A DNA stretch of 64,000 nt. Origin: an uncultured bacterium. GTDB lineage: Bacteria > Verrucomicrobiota > Kiritimatiellia > CAIVKH01. The translations under genes were made by a program, and so were the position numbers. Below, one piece after another: positions 29,542-37,898 of this stretch (its first letter is position 1; each line of letters opens with the position of its first letter). Under the pieces are notes generated by a model. That model worked only from the letters and a program-made list of their open reading frames with translations, was not told the DNA's origin and made no database searches. The stretch is from contig CAIVKH010000342.1 in NCBI GenBank assembly GCA_903906425.1, forward strand, positions 1 through 64,000, written 5' to 3'.

Positions 29542-29653
29542 TGCCAACCATTGGAAAAGTCCGGTCCCGGCGACTGCCAATGACTGGAAAAATGCGATTC
29601 GTGCTTTCCAATGATTGGAAAAGACCGGGCGCGGAAAGTTCCAATGATTGGAA
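29542..29653. repeat. Phased palindrome array, four units
   Basis: Units at 29542-29556 (TGCCAACCATTGGAA), 29575-29589 (TGCCAATGACTGGAA), 29606-29620 and 29639-29653 (both perfect, G). Spacings are 33, 31 and 33 bp. The array decays toward the left. It lies between divergent genes. Confidence 0.9.
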
Positions 29654-29698
29654 ATCACGGTTTGCGTCGCGCGGGGTGCTCCGCCATATTGCCGGGCT

Positions 29699-31588
29699 AT
29701 GTGCGGAATTGCCGGTTTTACAACTTTGAAGTCGCGAAATGTGCCGTCCGATCAGCTCGTGCGGCGCATGGCGGACACGCTGCGCCCGCGCGGGCCGGAC
29801 GGTGACGGTTATTTCGTTGACGAAAACATCGCGCTCGGCCACCGGCGGCTGAGCATCATTGACGTTGCGGGCGGCGCGCAGCCCATCGCGACGGCGGACG
29901 GGCGTTTTCAATTCATCTACAACGGCGAACTGTACAACTACGTCGAGTTGCGCGAGGACCTCGAATCGCGCGGCGTGAAATTCACGACGCACTCCGACAC
30001 GGAAGTCTTGCTTTATGCGCTGGCGGAATTTGGCGTCGATGGCCTGCAACGCTGCGCCGGGATGTTCGCGTTCGCGCTGTGGGACCGCCAGGAAAAAAGC
30101 CTGTTGCTCGCGCGTGACCGCGTCGGGATCAAGCCGCTTTACTATGCGGCCCGCGACGGCGACATTGTCTTTGCCTCGGAAATGAAGGCGATTTTGCAAC
30201 ATCCGGCCGTCGAGCGGCGCATGGATCTTTTGTCGGTCAGCAAATATCTGACGTACGGCTACGTTCCCGCGCCGCACACGATTTTCGAGGGCGTCCACAA
30301 GCTCGAAGCCGGCGAGTGGCTGAAATTTTCCGCGGCGGGTTTGCACAAGGAAAAATATTGGGACATTCCGCTGGCGGACAATCCGCTGAGCGATTCGAAC
30401 GTGGACGAGCAGGCGATGGAGCTTCGGGCGTTGCTCCGCGACTCCGTGCGCACGCATTTGCGAAGCGACGTTCCCGTCGGCGTTTTTCTCAGCGGCGGCG
30501 TTGATTCGAGCGCCATTGTCGCGCTGGCCGCAAAACAGGTCTCTACGAAGCTGCACACCTTTTCCATCGGGTTCGAGGAGGCGAGCTACGACGAGTCGAG
30601 CTACGCGCGGCAGGTCGCGAAGATGTACGCAACGGAACATCACCACGAAGTGCTCTCATCGAAACGCGCCGTCGAGATGCTCCCCGGCGTCATGAAAATT
30701 CTCGACGAGCCGTTCGGCGACGCCTCGATTCTACCGACCTATCTGCTTTCGCAGTTCACCGCAAAACACGTGAAGGTCGTTCTTGGCGGCGACGGCGGCG
30801 ACGAATTGTTCGCGGGCTATCCGTCGTTTCAGGCGCATAAAATCACGGAGAAATTGTCGTTCCTGCCGACGAGCTGGCGCGACGCGCTCGTGCGATGGGC
30901 GCGGCGGCTTCCCGTGTCGCACGGCTACGCGAGCCTCGAATTTCTGCTCCAGCAATTTTTCAAGGGCGCGGGAATCTCGCCCGAAATCCGTTTTTTCCTC
31001 TGGATGGGGCCGTTCAGCAACGAACAAAAACGCGGCGTGCTTTCGCCGCACGTCCAACAGGCGCTGCTGCGCTCAAATCCGTACGAAGATGTCTTGAACC
31101 TCGTGAAACAGAGCGGGCTCGTCAGCGACTTCGAGCGGATTTTATACCTCTGCACGAAGCTCTATCTTGGCGAAGGCGTGCTGCAAAAAGTCGACCGCGC
31201 GAGCATGGCCAATTCGCTCGAGGTCCGCGTGCCATTGCTCGACCACGGTGTCGTCGAATTCGCGGCGCGGCTGCCGAACGTATACAAGCTGCATGGATTC
31301 AAAACCAAATACATCCTGAAACGCGCGATGCGCGGCCTTTTGCCCGACAACATCATTCACCGCCGCAAGGCCGGTTTCATGATTCCGCTGGCAACGTGGC
31401 TGAAGAACGATTTGCGCGAACTGGTCGAGGACACTTGTTCGACAGACCGGCTGCAGCGCGACGGCATCTTCAATCCGGTCAGCGTCCGCAAGCTGATAGA
31501 CGATCACTTCGCCGGCCAGCGCGATTATCGCAAAGTGATCTGGACGATCGTAGCCTTCCAGTTATGGCGGCAAAACTATTGCCCCTGA
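29699..31588 (+). CDS. asnB: Asparagine synthase-family amidotransferase (exopolysaccharide type)
   Basis: A 629-aa protein. Cys2 after the initiator Met (MCGIAGF) is the N-terminal nucleophile of the glutaminase domain (RPRGPDGDGYF, GHRRLSIID, YNGELYNY). The synthase domain has the ATP pyrophosphatase loop FLSGGVDSSAIVA and GGDGGDELFAGY. It either makes asparagine or amidates a cell-surface sugar; the neighbouring methyltransferase and GT39 genes and its resemblance to exosortase-associated amidotransferases favour the latter. The start must be the ATG that places Cys second. Confidence 0.92.
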   Translation: MCGIAGFTTLKSRNVPSDQLVRRMADTLRPRGPDGDGYFVDENIALGHRRLSIIDVAGGAQPIATADGRFQFIYNGELYNYVELREDLESRGVKFTTHSDTEVLLYALAEFGVDGLQRCAGMFAFALWDRQEKSLLLARDRVGIKPLYYAARDGDIVFASEMKAILQHPAVERRMDLLSVSKYLTYGYVPAPHTIFEGVHKLEAGEWLKFSAAGLHKEKYWDIPLADNPLSDSNVDEQAMELRALLRDSVRTHLRSDVPVGVFLSGGVDSSAIVALAAKQVSTKLHTFSIGFEEASYDESSYARQVAKMYATEHHHEVLSSKRAVEMLPGVMKILDEPFGDASILPTYLLSQFTAKHVKVVLGGDGGDELFAGYPSFQAHKITEKLSFLPTSWRDALVRWARRLPVSHGYASLEFLLQQFFKGAGISPEIRFFLWMGPFSNEQKRGVLSPHVQQALLRSNPYEDVLNLVKQSGLVSDFERILYLCTKLYLGEGVLQKVDRASMANSLEVRVPLLDHGVVEFAARLPNVYKLHGFKTKYILKRAMRGLLPDNIIHRRKAGFMIPLATWLKNDLRELVEDTCSTDRLQRDGIFNPVSVRKLIDDHFAGQRDYRKVIWTIVAFQLWRQNYCP

Positions 31589-31608
31589 TACAATGTGTTG
31601 CGTATAAT
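31579..31608 (+). promoter_or_regulatory. Sigma-70-like promoter
   Basis: TTGCCC (31579-31584) and a consensus TATAAT (31603-31608) are 18 bp apart. The promoter overlaps the asnB stop and would drive the methyltransferase and GT39 genes. Confidence 0.5.
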
Positions 31609-31719
31609 AATCCCATTTGATGAAGAATAACTCCCCTGAATTGCTGGCGTTTGGAACCATCGAGCGGGCCGGTTGGCACGCGTGTGCGTTTTTTGCTCCG
31701 GGTCGAGGTTTCTGAGCGC

Positions 31720-32490
31720 ATGGCATCCTTCAATCGGTTCGGATACGAGTGGTCGAAATATTCGCGCATCATTCCTCTCTATGAAGAGCAGTTCAAGGCG
31801 TGGATCAAACCTTTGACACCTGCTGATTTCAAAGGGCTGCGCGTGCTAGACGGCGGTTGCGGCACCGGCCGCAATTCACTCTGGCCTGCAAAGTACGGGG
31901 CGGCCGAGGTCGTGGCATTTGATGTCGATCCGCGCTCGGTGGCCGTCGCCCGGCGCAATTTGGCTGCTTATGCGAATGCGAAAGTCTGCGAGCACTCGCT
32001 ATACGACATTCCGTTCTCCGATGAATTCGATCTGGCATTCTCGATTGGTGTGATCCACCACGTTGACGATCCGAGAAAAGCGGTCGGCAATCTGGTCAAG
32101 GCTGTGAAGCCGGATGGTCGGGTGCTGATCTGGGTTTATGGCCGCGAAGGCTACACGTTCATCAAGATTCTCGTTAACGCCGCCCGGAAAATCTGCTGCC
32201 ATGTGCCCATCGGATTACTCAATGTCCTGACAATGCCGTTCTCGTTTTTGTGGTGGAGCTACATCAAGGTTTTTCCCCAACGCCATCCATATCACGCCCT
32301 GCTGAAACCCGCACCTTTCTGGCACATTCATTCCATCTTGTTCGATCAGTTGCTGCCCGAAATCGCAAACTATTGGACGAAAGAACAGTCGGTCGCCCTC
32401 TTTGACGGCCTGCCCGTTGAAATTGAACACGTGACATGGGTGAACAGAGGATCATGGACAGTAGTCGCCAGAAAACGCGCGCAATCGTGA
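31720..32490 (+). CDS. Class I SAM-dependent methyltransferase
   Basis: A 256-aa protein with the SAM-binding motif LDGGCGTGRNSLW, acidic loop VVAFDVDPRSVAVA, and FSIGVIHHVDDPRKAV. The C-terminal half has a hydrophobic stretch (LLNVLTMPFSFLWW), as in methyltransferases associated with polysaccharide or lipid-linked sugar modification. The ATG at 31720 is chosen for its GAGGT site; an upstream TTG at 31651 is possible. It overlaps the GT39 gene by 37 bp. Confidence 0.87.
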   Translation: MASFNRFGYEWSKYSRIIPLYEEQFKAWIKPLTPADFKGLRVLDGGCGTGRNSLWPAKYGAAEVVAFDVDPRSVAVARRNLAAYANAKVCEHSLYDIPFSDEFDLAFSIGVIHHVDDPRKAVGNLVKAVKPDGRVLIWVYGREGYTFIKILVNAARKICCHVPIGLLNVLTMPFSFLWWSYIKVFPQRHPYHALLKPAPFWHIHSILFDQLLPEIANYWTKEQSVALFDGLPVEIEHVTWVNRGSWTVVARKRAQS

Positions 32491-34508
32491 TGCGAGATGA
32501 TTCGCCATCGCAAGGAACCGGCAGGCTTGAGTCACTGACGCGCCCTCAACTCTTGTTCCTGTTTGCCGTCGCACTCCTCTTGCGTCTTCCCTATCTTGGT
32601 CGCGCGGATTTGTGGTGTGACGAAATCCTGTTTGTCCAGCTTTCCACGCCGCCGCAATCGCCGATTGGCGTGTGGGACAATCTATGGCGGTCGTTCCTCG
32701 GCATCGGACATTTTCCCGTGCCCTGTGTGGTCCAGAACATTTTCATGTGGCTGTTTCATCAATCCATCGCTGGTCATTCCGGCACACTTTTTCTTCTCCG
32801 TCTTCCATCCGCATTTTGGTCTGCTTTGACAGTCATTCCGCTTGCGCAATTTGGTGCATTGATGGGCGGGCGGCGTGTCGGCCTGATGACCGGCTTGATG
32901 TTCGCGACATTCATGTTTCCCGTCTTTTACGGCCGCGAAGTCTATTTCTACGCGCTGCTTGTTTTGCTAACTGCCTGCGGGTTGTTCGGGTGGTTCTCCA
33001 TGGCAGCTGATCCAGCCCGCCGCAAATCGCGGTGGTGGGCCTGCGGAACGGCCGCAGCACTTGCGGCTGCGTCGTGTTCCCACGTGAGCGGCATTTTGGT
33101 TCCGATCGCGCTTTTGGTTCTCTCCCTGATCTGGCTTGTCCGTCCGCCTCCGGCGATGACGCGGTCCAGTATCGGGCGACTCAGCCTGCTCGCCGTCATC
33201 GGGCTTCTGCCGGCGATTCCGTTTTATTGGCAGCGGATCGAGCACGAATCGCCGATGCATTTTGCGCCCACATTGACGTACGGTTCGATCATCGCGGACG
33301 GACTGGGAAAACAGTTCTTCGGCACACACCCGGCGCTGCTGGTCCTCGCGGCGATCCTGCTGTTAGCGGGCGTCACCGCGTGTATCGTGCGGAAGGACGG
33401 CGCACGAACACTGCGCGTGGGCGTGCTGATGGTGACGGCGGTGATTTCCGCGGGGATTCTGATCGGCGCGCACGGTTCACTCTATGCCTCCAGATATTTC
33501 AGCGCGGTGAACGGCCTTCTGTATCTTCTGACCGCGCTCGGCCTGTTCCACGTTGCGAGTCTGCTCCCTTTACCCGCCCGCCTTGTTGCCCCCGCCTTGG
33601 CCGTGCTTGCTGCGCTGGTCCACGTCGTTCTGTTTCTTCCTCTGGTTTATCAATTGCCGGCCAAGGGCGTGAACTATGGCGGCATCGCGAGGTGGCTGAA
33701 CGCAAACCTGAAGCCGGGCACGCCCTATGTGATGGAAAGCGGCTACGAGTTGCGCTTCGTCTCCGGCTATTTCGAAACGCCGAATCTCCTCGCCGCCTGC
33801 CCCTACGTCCACGGCAGTGAAACCAACGCGCTCCAAATTCTGTGGCAGCGCCAGCGGCGGTTCTTCGAACAGTTTCCTGACGCCGTCTATGTCGAATCGG
33901 CCCATCACGGCGCGGAGCCGGGATCAAAGACTGGAATCTTCCAGTGGCCGCGGCAGCACTTTCGCAACAAGGTCGACATCAGCAACGCGCCGCTGGCCCG
34001 GCTCGCGGCCCTCGGAATGTGGCCGCAGGCCTGCGACAAAACGACCGTCATGGTTCAGTCGCTTTCATCCATCTACTTCAACAAGCCGTCCGACAACGAC
34101 GCCATCGCAAAGGAATCCGGTGTACCGGTCGTTTTTGATTTTCTCGGGTGGCGCGTCGCGCAGATCCAGCAGTTCGAATATGCGAACGTCAGCGAGGCGC
34201 CCCGCGGCGCCATCAACATCCGAAATCTCGCCACCAACGAAATCGCCGGCCAGATCACCATGCCAGTCGCCCTCTACGCCCCTGACGCGAAATATCAGAT
34301 TGATATTCTCTGGCAGGGTCAGGTCGTCGGCTCGCTATCCCTTTCCGGCGGCAGATTCCAGAACCTGCAGACCACGCAACTCCGCCTGCGCCCCGGCGAA
34401 AACGAACTCCAGCTCCGCATCGGCCAGGGCGATGTCTCGCAACTCAAGGCCATCATGATTCCCGTCGCCCGCTTCCTGCCCGCCGCCCCTGCGCCGGCTG
34501 CGCTCTGA
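32454..34508 (+). CDS. Glycosyltransferase family 39-like membrane protein
   Basis: A 684-aa polytopic protein with about ten membrane segments. Near the N-terminus the acidic pair in GRADLWCDEILF follows the first segment, as in the GT39/ArnT-type (GT-C) catalytic loop that uses polyprenyl-phosphate sugars. A large C-terminal extracytoplasmic domain follows. It is expected to add sugars on the outer face of the inner membrane. The start at ATG 32454 has AGAGGA upstream; 32436 and 32490 are alternatives. It is probably co-transcribed with the preceding methyltransferase. Confidence 0.8.
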   Translation: MDSSRQKTRAIVMRDDSPSQGTGRLESLTRPQLLFLFAVALLLRLPYLGRADLWCDEILFVQLSTPPQSPIGVWDNLWRSFLGIGHFPVPCVVQNIFMWLFHQSIAGHSGTLFLLRLPSAFWSALTVIPLAQFGALMGGRRVGLMTGLMFATFMFPVFYGREVYFYALLVLLTACGLFGWFSMAADPARRKSRWWACGTAAALAAASCSHVSGILVPIALLVLSLIWLVRPPPAMTRSSIGRLSLLAVIGLLPAIPFYWQRIEHESPMHFAPTLTYGSIIADGLGKQFFGTHPALLVLAAILLLAGVTACIVRKDGARTLRVGVLMVTAVISAGILIGAHGSLYASRYFSAVNGLLYLLTALGLFHVASLLPLPARLVAPALAVLAALVHVVLFLPLVYQLPAKGVNYGGIARWLNANLKPGTPYVMESGYELRFVSGYFETPNLLAACPYVHGSETNALQILWQRQRRFFEQFPDAVYVESAHHGAEPGSKTGIFQWPRQHFRNKVDISNAPLARLAALGMWPQACDKTTVMVQSLSSIYFNKPSDNDAIAKESGVPVVFDFLGWRVAQIQQFEYANVSEAPRGAINIRNLATNEIAGQITMPVALYAPDAKYQIDILWQGQVVGSLSLSGGRFQNLQTTQLRLRPGENELQLRIGQGDVSQLKAIMIPVARFLPAAPAPAAL

Positions 34509-34519
34509 GCGTCCGCCAC

Positions 34520-34566
34520 TTCCAATGATTGGAAGTTTGCGCCGCTCACTTTTCCAATCATTGGAA
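34520..34566. repeat. Phased palindrome pair
   Basis: Perfect units at 34520-34534 (G) and 34552-34566 (C), 32 bp apart with complementary centres. Between convergent genes: 11 bp from one stop and 6 bp from the other. Confidence 0.95.
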
Positions 34567-34572
34567 GGTTGC

Positions 34573-35817
34573 TCAACCGATGGCGCGGCGTTCGCGCCGG
34601 TAGCGCGCGGGCGTCACGCCGGTCAGCTCGCGAAACTGTTTGATGAAGTGACTCTGATCGAGAAAGCCGGTTGCCGCGGCGATCTCCGCGCCGGACATTG
34701 CGGACTGGTCGAGAAGCCCGCGCGCGCGCTGGACGCGAAGGCGTTTCACGTGCTGCATGATGCTGCGGCCCGTGAATTCCTTCACCAGATGCGCAATGCG
34801 AAATGAACTCAGGCCGACGTGCCGCGCGACGTCCGCGAGCATCACGCACTCGCCGTGGTTCCGCGAGAGATACTCGATCGCCTTGCGGACCGGCTCGTTC
34901 GTGCGGTTGTAGCCCTGCAAGAAAATGCTGTCCATGAAGTGGTCCAGCGCGTCGCGCAGCGCCTCGCACAGAATGTCGAAATCCTCTGCAGCCGCGATCC
35001 GCGCCATCCACGCCTGATTTTGTTCGATCAACGGTTCGAGCATCGGACTGTCCTCGACGGCCGCTCGGACGAGGTAGCCCATCATCTCGATCGCCCGTGC
35101 GCGGACCACCGAGAGTTTCGGCGAATAAAGGAACATCGCGGCGAGCAGCTTGTTCAGCACGCGCCGGCACCCCTTCTTGTCGCCGACGCGGATGAGCGAA
35201 AGCAGCGCGCGCTCCTCGTCGTATGGATAGGCGCGCGCATCGGCCACTTTCCGCTGATGGATTTCCTCGGCGATCTGCCGCTGCTGCTGGGCGTTTTCGC
35301 GGTTGCGCGAAAGCAGGGACGGTTTCCATCCGCTGATTTGATAGAACGTGTCGAACAAGAACTGCGCCGCCTCGCGCGTGCGAGCCTGCGGCCATGCGGG
35401 AAGCGCGGCGACAAATCTATGCGCCGGCCCGCGCTTGCATCCGGCGGCTTTCAGATACGCCACGCTGTCGTCCCGGCTCGTCGCATCGCTGTCGCCTTCG
35501 GGCACCACCACGCCGCCGAGCAGGCCGCCATGGAGAACCTCATCCTGAACCACAGGCACAATCCACGACACGATCCCTGGAGCCAGAAAGAAAACGTACG
35601 GCTCACCCCAGCGCACGCTCTCCTGGATCGCATCGCCAAGCGCCTTGCGAATCAGCGGGCGGGAAAATGGCTCGGCAAGTTTTCGTTTGTTCCATCGCGA
35701 GGCTCCACCGTCCGGCTCGAACCAGCAGACCGGCAGATGGAATTTTCCGCGATATTCGCGCTCGACCGCGAGGCGCGTCCGCCCCGACAAGTTTTTCATA
35801 TAACCGCGCTGGATCAT
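34573..35817 (-). CDS. AraC-family regulator with possible PocR-like sensor domain
   Basis: A 414-aa protein. The N-terminal 140 residues (PVCWFEPDGG, PLIRKALGDAIQESVRWGEPYVFF, SWIVPVV, GGLLGGVVVPEG) have the pattern of a PocR-like ligand sensor. A helical middle part follows, and the C-terminus is an AraC double HTH (MLADVARHVGLSSFRIAHLVKEFTG, then GFLDQSHFIKQFRELTGVTPARYRR, given in part). It is divergent from a corrinoid protein/methyltransferase pair and very likely activates it. The sensor assignment is tentative; the AraC domain is clear. Confidence 0.85.
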   Translation of the reverse strand: MIQRGYMKNLSGRTRLAVEREYRGKFHLPVCWFEPDGGASRWNKRKLAEPFSRPLIRKALGDAIQESVRWGEPYVFFLAPGIVSWIVPVVQDEVLHGGLLGGVVVPEGDSDATSRDDSVAYLKAAGCKRGPAHRFVAALPAWPQARTREAAQFLFDTFYQISGWKPSLLSRNRENAQQQRQIAEEIHQRKVADARAYPYDEERALLSLIRVGDKKGCRRVLNKLLAAMFLYSPKLSVVRARAIEMMGYLVRAAVEDSPMLEPLIEQNQAWMARIAAAEDFDILCEALRDALDHFMDSIFLQGYNRTNEPVRKAIEYLSRNHGECVMLADVARHVGLSSFRIAHLVKEFTGRSIMQHVKRLRVQRARGLLDQSAMSGAEIAAATGFLDQSHFIKQFRELTGVTPARYRRERRAIG

Positions 35818-35957
35818 GGCTGATTCAGCCCATTTATCGCACTTTTCTTTTCATTCGCAGCAAGAAAATACAAATATCCGGCCAAATCAGGCTATTGCAG
35901 AAAATGACCTGCGGCTACCGTTTGCGTCATCAATTGAGAAAGGCGGAAGGAAAAAAC

Positions 35958-36584
35958 ATGGCAAAAAATGATGCGTTGTTCACTGCGATCTCGAAAGGAA
36001 AGAAGAACGATGTCCAGACGATTGTTCAGAAGCTCCTTGCCGAGAGCACCAGTGCCGAATCCATCCTGATGGAAACAATGATCCCCGCGATGCGCGACAT
36101 CGGCGACAAATTTTCGCGGAACGAAGTCTATGTTCCCGAAATGTTGATCGCCGCCCGTGCGATGCAGGCCGGACTCACGATCATCGAACCGATCCTTGTG
36201 AAGGCAGGCCACAAGCCGCTGGGCAAGGTCGCGATCGGAACTGTCAAAGGCGATCTGCACGACATCGGCAAAAACCTCGTCGCCATGATGCTCAAGGGCG
36301 CAGGCTTCGAAGTCATGGACATGGGCGTTGACTGCACGCTCGAAAAATTCAAGACGGCCGTCGATCAGGGTGCGCAGGTGGTGTTGTGCAGCGCGCTGCT
36401 GACCACGACGATGCCGTATATGAAAACGGTCGTTGAAGGCCTGCGCGGGACGAACGCGAAAGTTGTCATCGGTGGCGCACCGGTCACCAAGCAATATGCC
36501 GATGAAATCGGCGCGAATGGCTATGGCAGCGATGCCAACGACGCCGTGAAGATTGTCGAGAAATGTCTCGGCATCGCGGCCTGA
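35958..36584 (+). CDS. Corrinoid-binding methyl-carrier protein (MtbC/MttC-like)
   Basis: A 208-aa protein with an N-terminal helical cap (B12-binding_2) and a C-terminal Rossmann cobalamin domain holding the DxHxxG motif in GTVKGDLHDIGKNLV, where His ligates cobalt; VVIGGAPV is the second loop. It carries methyl groups between a substrate-specific methyltransferase and an acceptor enzyme. Start at ATG 35958 with AAGGA upstream. It is followed 89 bp later by a UroD/MtaA-like gene and divergent from an AraC regulator. No MtaB/MttB-type partner is in the window. Confidence 0.93.
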   Translation: MAKNDALFTAISKGKKNDVQTIVQKLLAESTSAESILMETMIPAMRDIGDKFSRNEVYVPEMLIAARAMQAGLTIIEPILVKAGHKPLGKVAIGTVKGDLHDIGKNLVAMMLKGAGFEVMDMGVDCTLEKFKTAVDQGAQVVLCSALLTTTMPYMKTVVEGLRGTNAKVVIGGAPVTKQYADEIGANGYGSDANDAVKIVEKCLGIAA

Positions 36585-36673
36585 TCTGAACCGGCGAAAT
36601 TCCTTTTTTGAAAACGGATGGAAACATCCGAAGGGCGGAGCTTTGTCTGAAGGAAATAGAGAAAGGGGAAAAC

Positions 36674-37732
36674 ATGGAACGTGAATTTTATCTCGATCTT
36701 GCGCGACAGGGTTTGCATTTTCCGATCGGCGCGGACCTGGTGTTGCGCGAAAAATCGGGCCATCACGAAATTCTGAAAGACGGCACGCAGTTGGGGCGCG
36801 TCGTTGAGGAGGCAGCGTGCCGCTTCAAGACGCCGCTGGCGTTCCCGGTCATGGATCTGATGCTGGAAAAGGTCCTGTTGCTTCGCGCGATGGGCGGCGT
36901 CTCCGAGGAAGACATTCCAGCCTGGCATTTCGGCGAATGTCCGACACCGGAGCAGATCGACGCCATTTTGCGCAATCTTCACACGTCGATGGATCCGCGT
37001 CTGCGCGCCAACGTCGAGGCCGTGCGTTACGTCAGACAGAATACCGAGCACATCCCCGTCGGTATGTCCATCGGCCCTTTTTCGTTGATGACGAAGCTGC
37101 TGGCCGAACCGATCACACCCGTTTTTTTCGCTGGAACTGGGATGACTGCGCAGGACGATCCGGACGTTAAGCTCGTCGAGACGGTGCTGGAACTCGCCAC
37201 GGAAGTCGTACTCAATTCCGTCGGCGCGCAAATCGACGCTGGCGCAAAAGTTATTCTCATTGCCGAACCCGCCGCGAACAAAGTTTTCGTCTCGCCGAAG
37301 CAGATGGCGGAAGGTTCCGACATTTTCGAGCGATTGCCGCTGCGCGCCAACCGCCGCGTCAAGGCGCTGCTCGACCGCCACGGCGTTGATCTGGTTTTTC
37401 ACTGCTGTGGCGAATTGGTGGATGAAATGGTGCGCGGATTCTGTTCGCTGCGCCCGGTGATTCTCAGCCTCGGCAGCTCCCGAGCCCTGTGGCATGACGC
37501 GGCGATCGTTCCCAAGGACATCATTCTTTACGGCAATCTTCCGTCGAAGAAATTCTATTCCGACGAACTCATCCCCGTCGCCACCGTCGTGCAACAAGGG
37601 CTGGAGCTGAATGCGCGAATGAAGGCCGCCGGTCATCCCTTCATCCTCGGCAGCGAATGCGACATCCTCTCCGTGCCCGGTTGCGAACGGCAGCTAATGG
37701 CAAAGGCCATGGCCATCGTCAATCTCGCCTGA
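36674..37732 (+). CDS. Uroporphyrinogen decarboxylase/MtaA-family methyltransferase
   Basis: A 352-aa protein of the UroD fold. The zinc-site His-x-Cys lies in LVFHCCGELVDEM and a conserved Cys in ILGSECDILSVPG, a pattern of methylcobamide methyltransferases (MtaA/MtbA type) rather than of heme UroD. It likely moves the methyl group from the adjacent corrinoid protein to a thiol or folate acceptor. Start at ATG 36674 with AAAGGGG upstream. Its substrate cannot be inferred. Confidence 0.85.
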   Translation: MEREFYLDLARQGLHFPIGADLVLREKSGHHEILKDGTQLGRVVEEAACRFKTPLAFPVMDLMLEKVLLLRAMGGVSEEDIPAWHFGECPTPEQIDAILRNLHTSMDPRLRANVEAVRYVRQNTEHIPVGMSIGPFSLMTKLLAEPITPVFFAGTGMTAQDDPDVKLVETVLELATEVVLNSVGAQIDAGAKVILIAEPAANKVFVSPKQMAEGSDIFERLPLRANRRVKALLDRHGVDLVFHCCGELVDEMVRGFCSLRPVILSLGSSRALWHDAAIVPKDIILYGNLPSKKFYSDELIPVATVVQQGLELNARMKAAGHPFILGSECDILSVPGCERQLMAKAMAIVNLA

Positions 37733-37771
37733 CGCGCCGAAGCCGCCGGCCCGCTGCGGACCCTCGGAATT

Positions 37772-37818
37772 TTCCAATGATTGGAAAAGACGACGGCGAG
37801 AATTTCCAATCATTGGAA
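37772..37818. repeat. Phased palindrome pair
   Basis: Perfect units at 37772-37786 (G) and 37804-37818 (C), 32 bp apart with complementary centres. Between two plus-strand genes. Confidence 0.95.
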
Positions 37819-37898
37819 GTCTGCGGAACGGCGAGCGTGTTGCGTTCAGCGTCTTCCGGCGCTTGACGCCGGATGCCGATGGGGCGGAAACTTCCGGC

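Noticed and set aside
28511-30646. A 711-residue reading of the ArsR-methyltransferase gene starting at 30646
   Set aside because: The first 400 residues lie opposite asnB and pass through the palindrome array; the credible ArsR start is the ATG at 29449.
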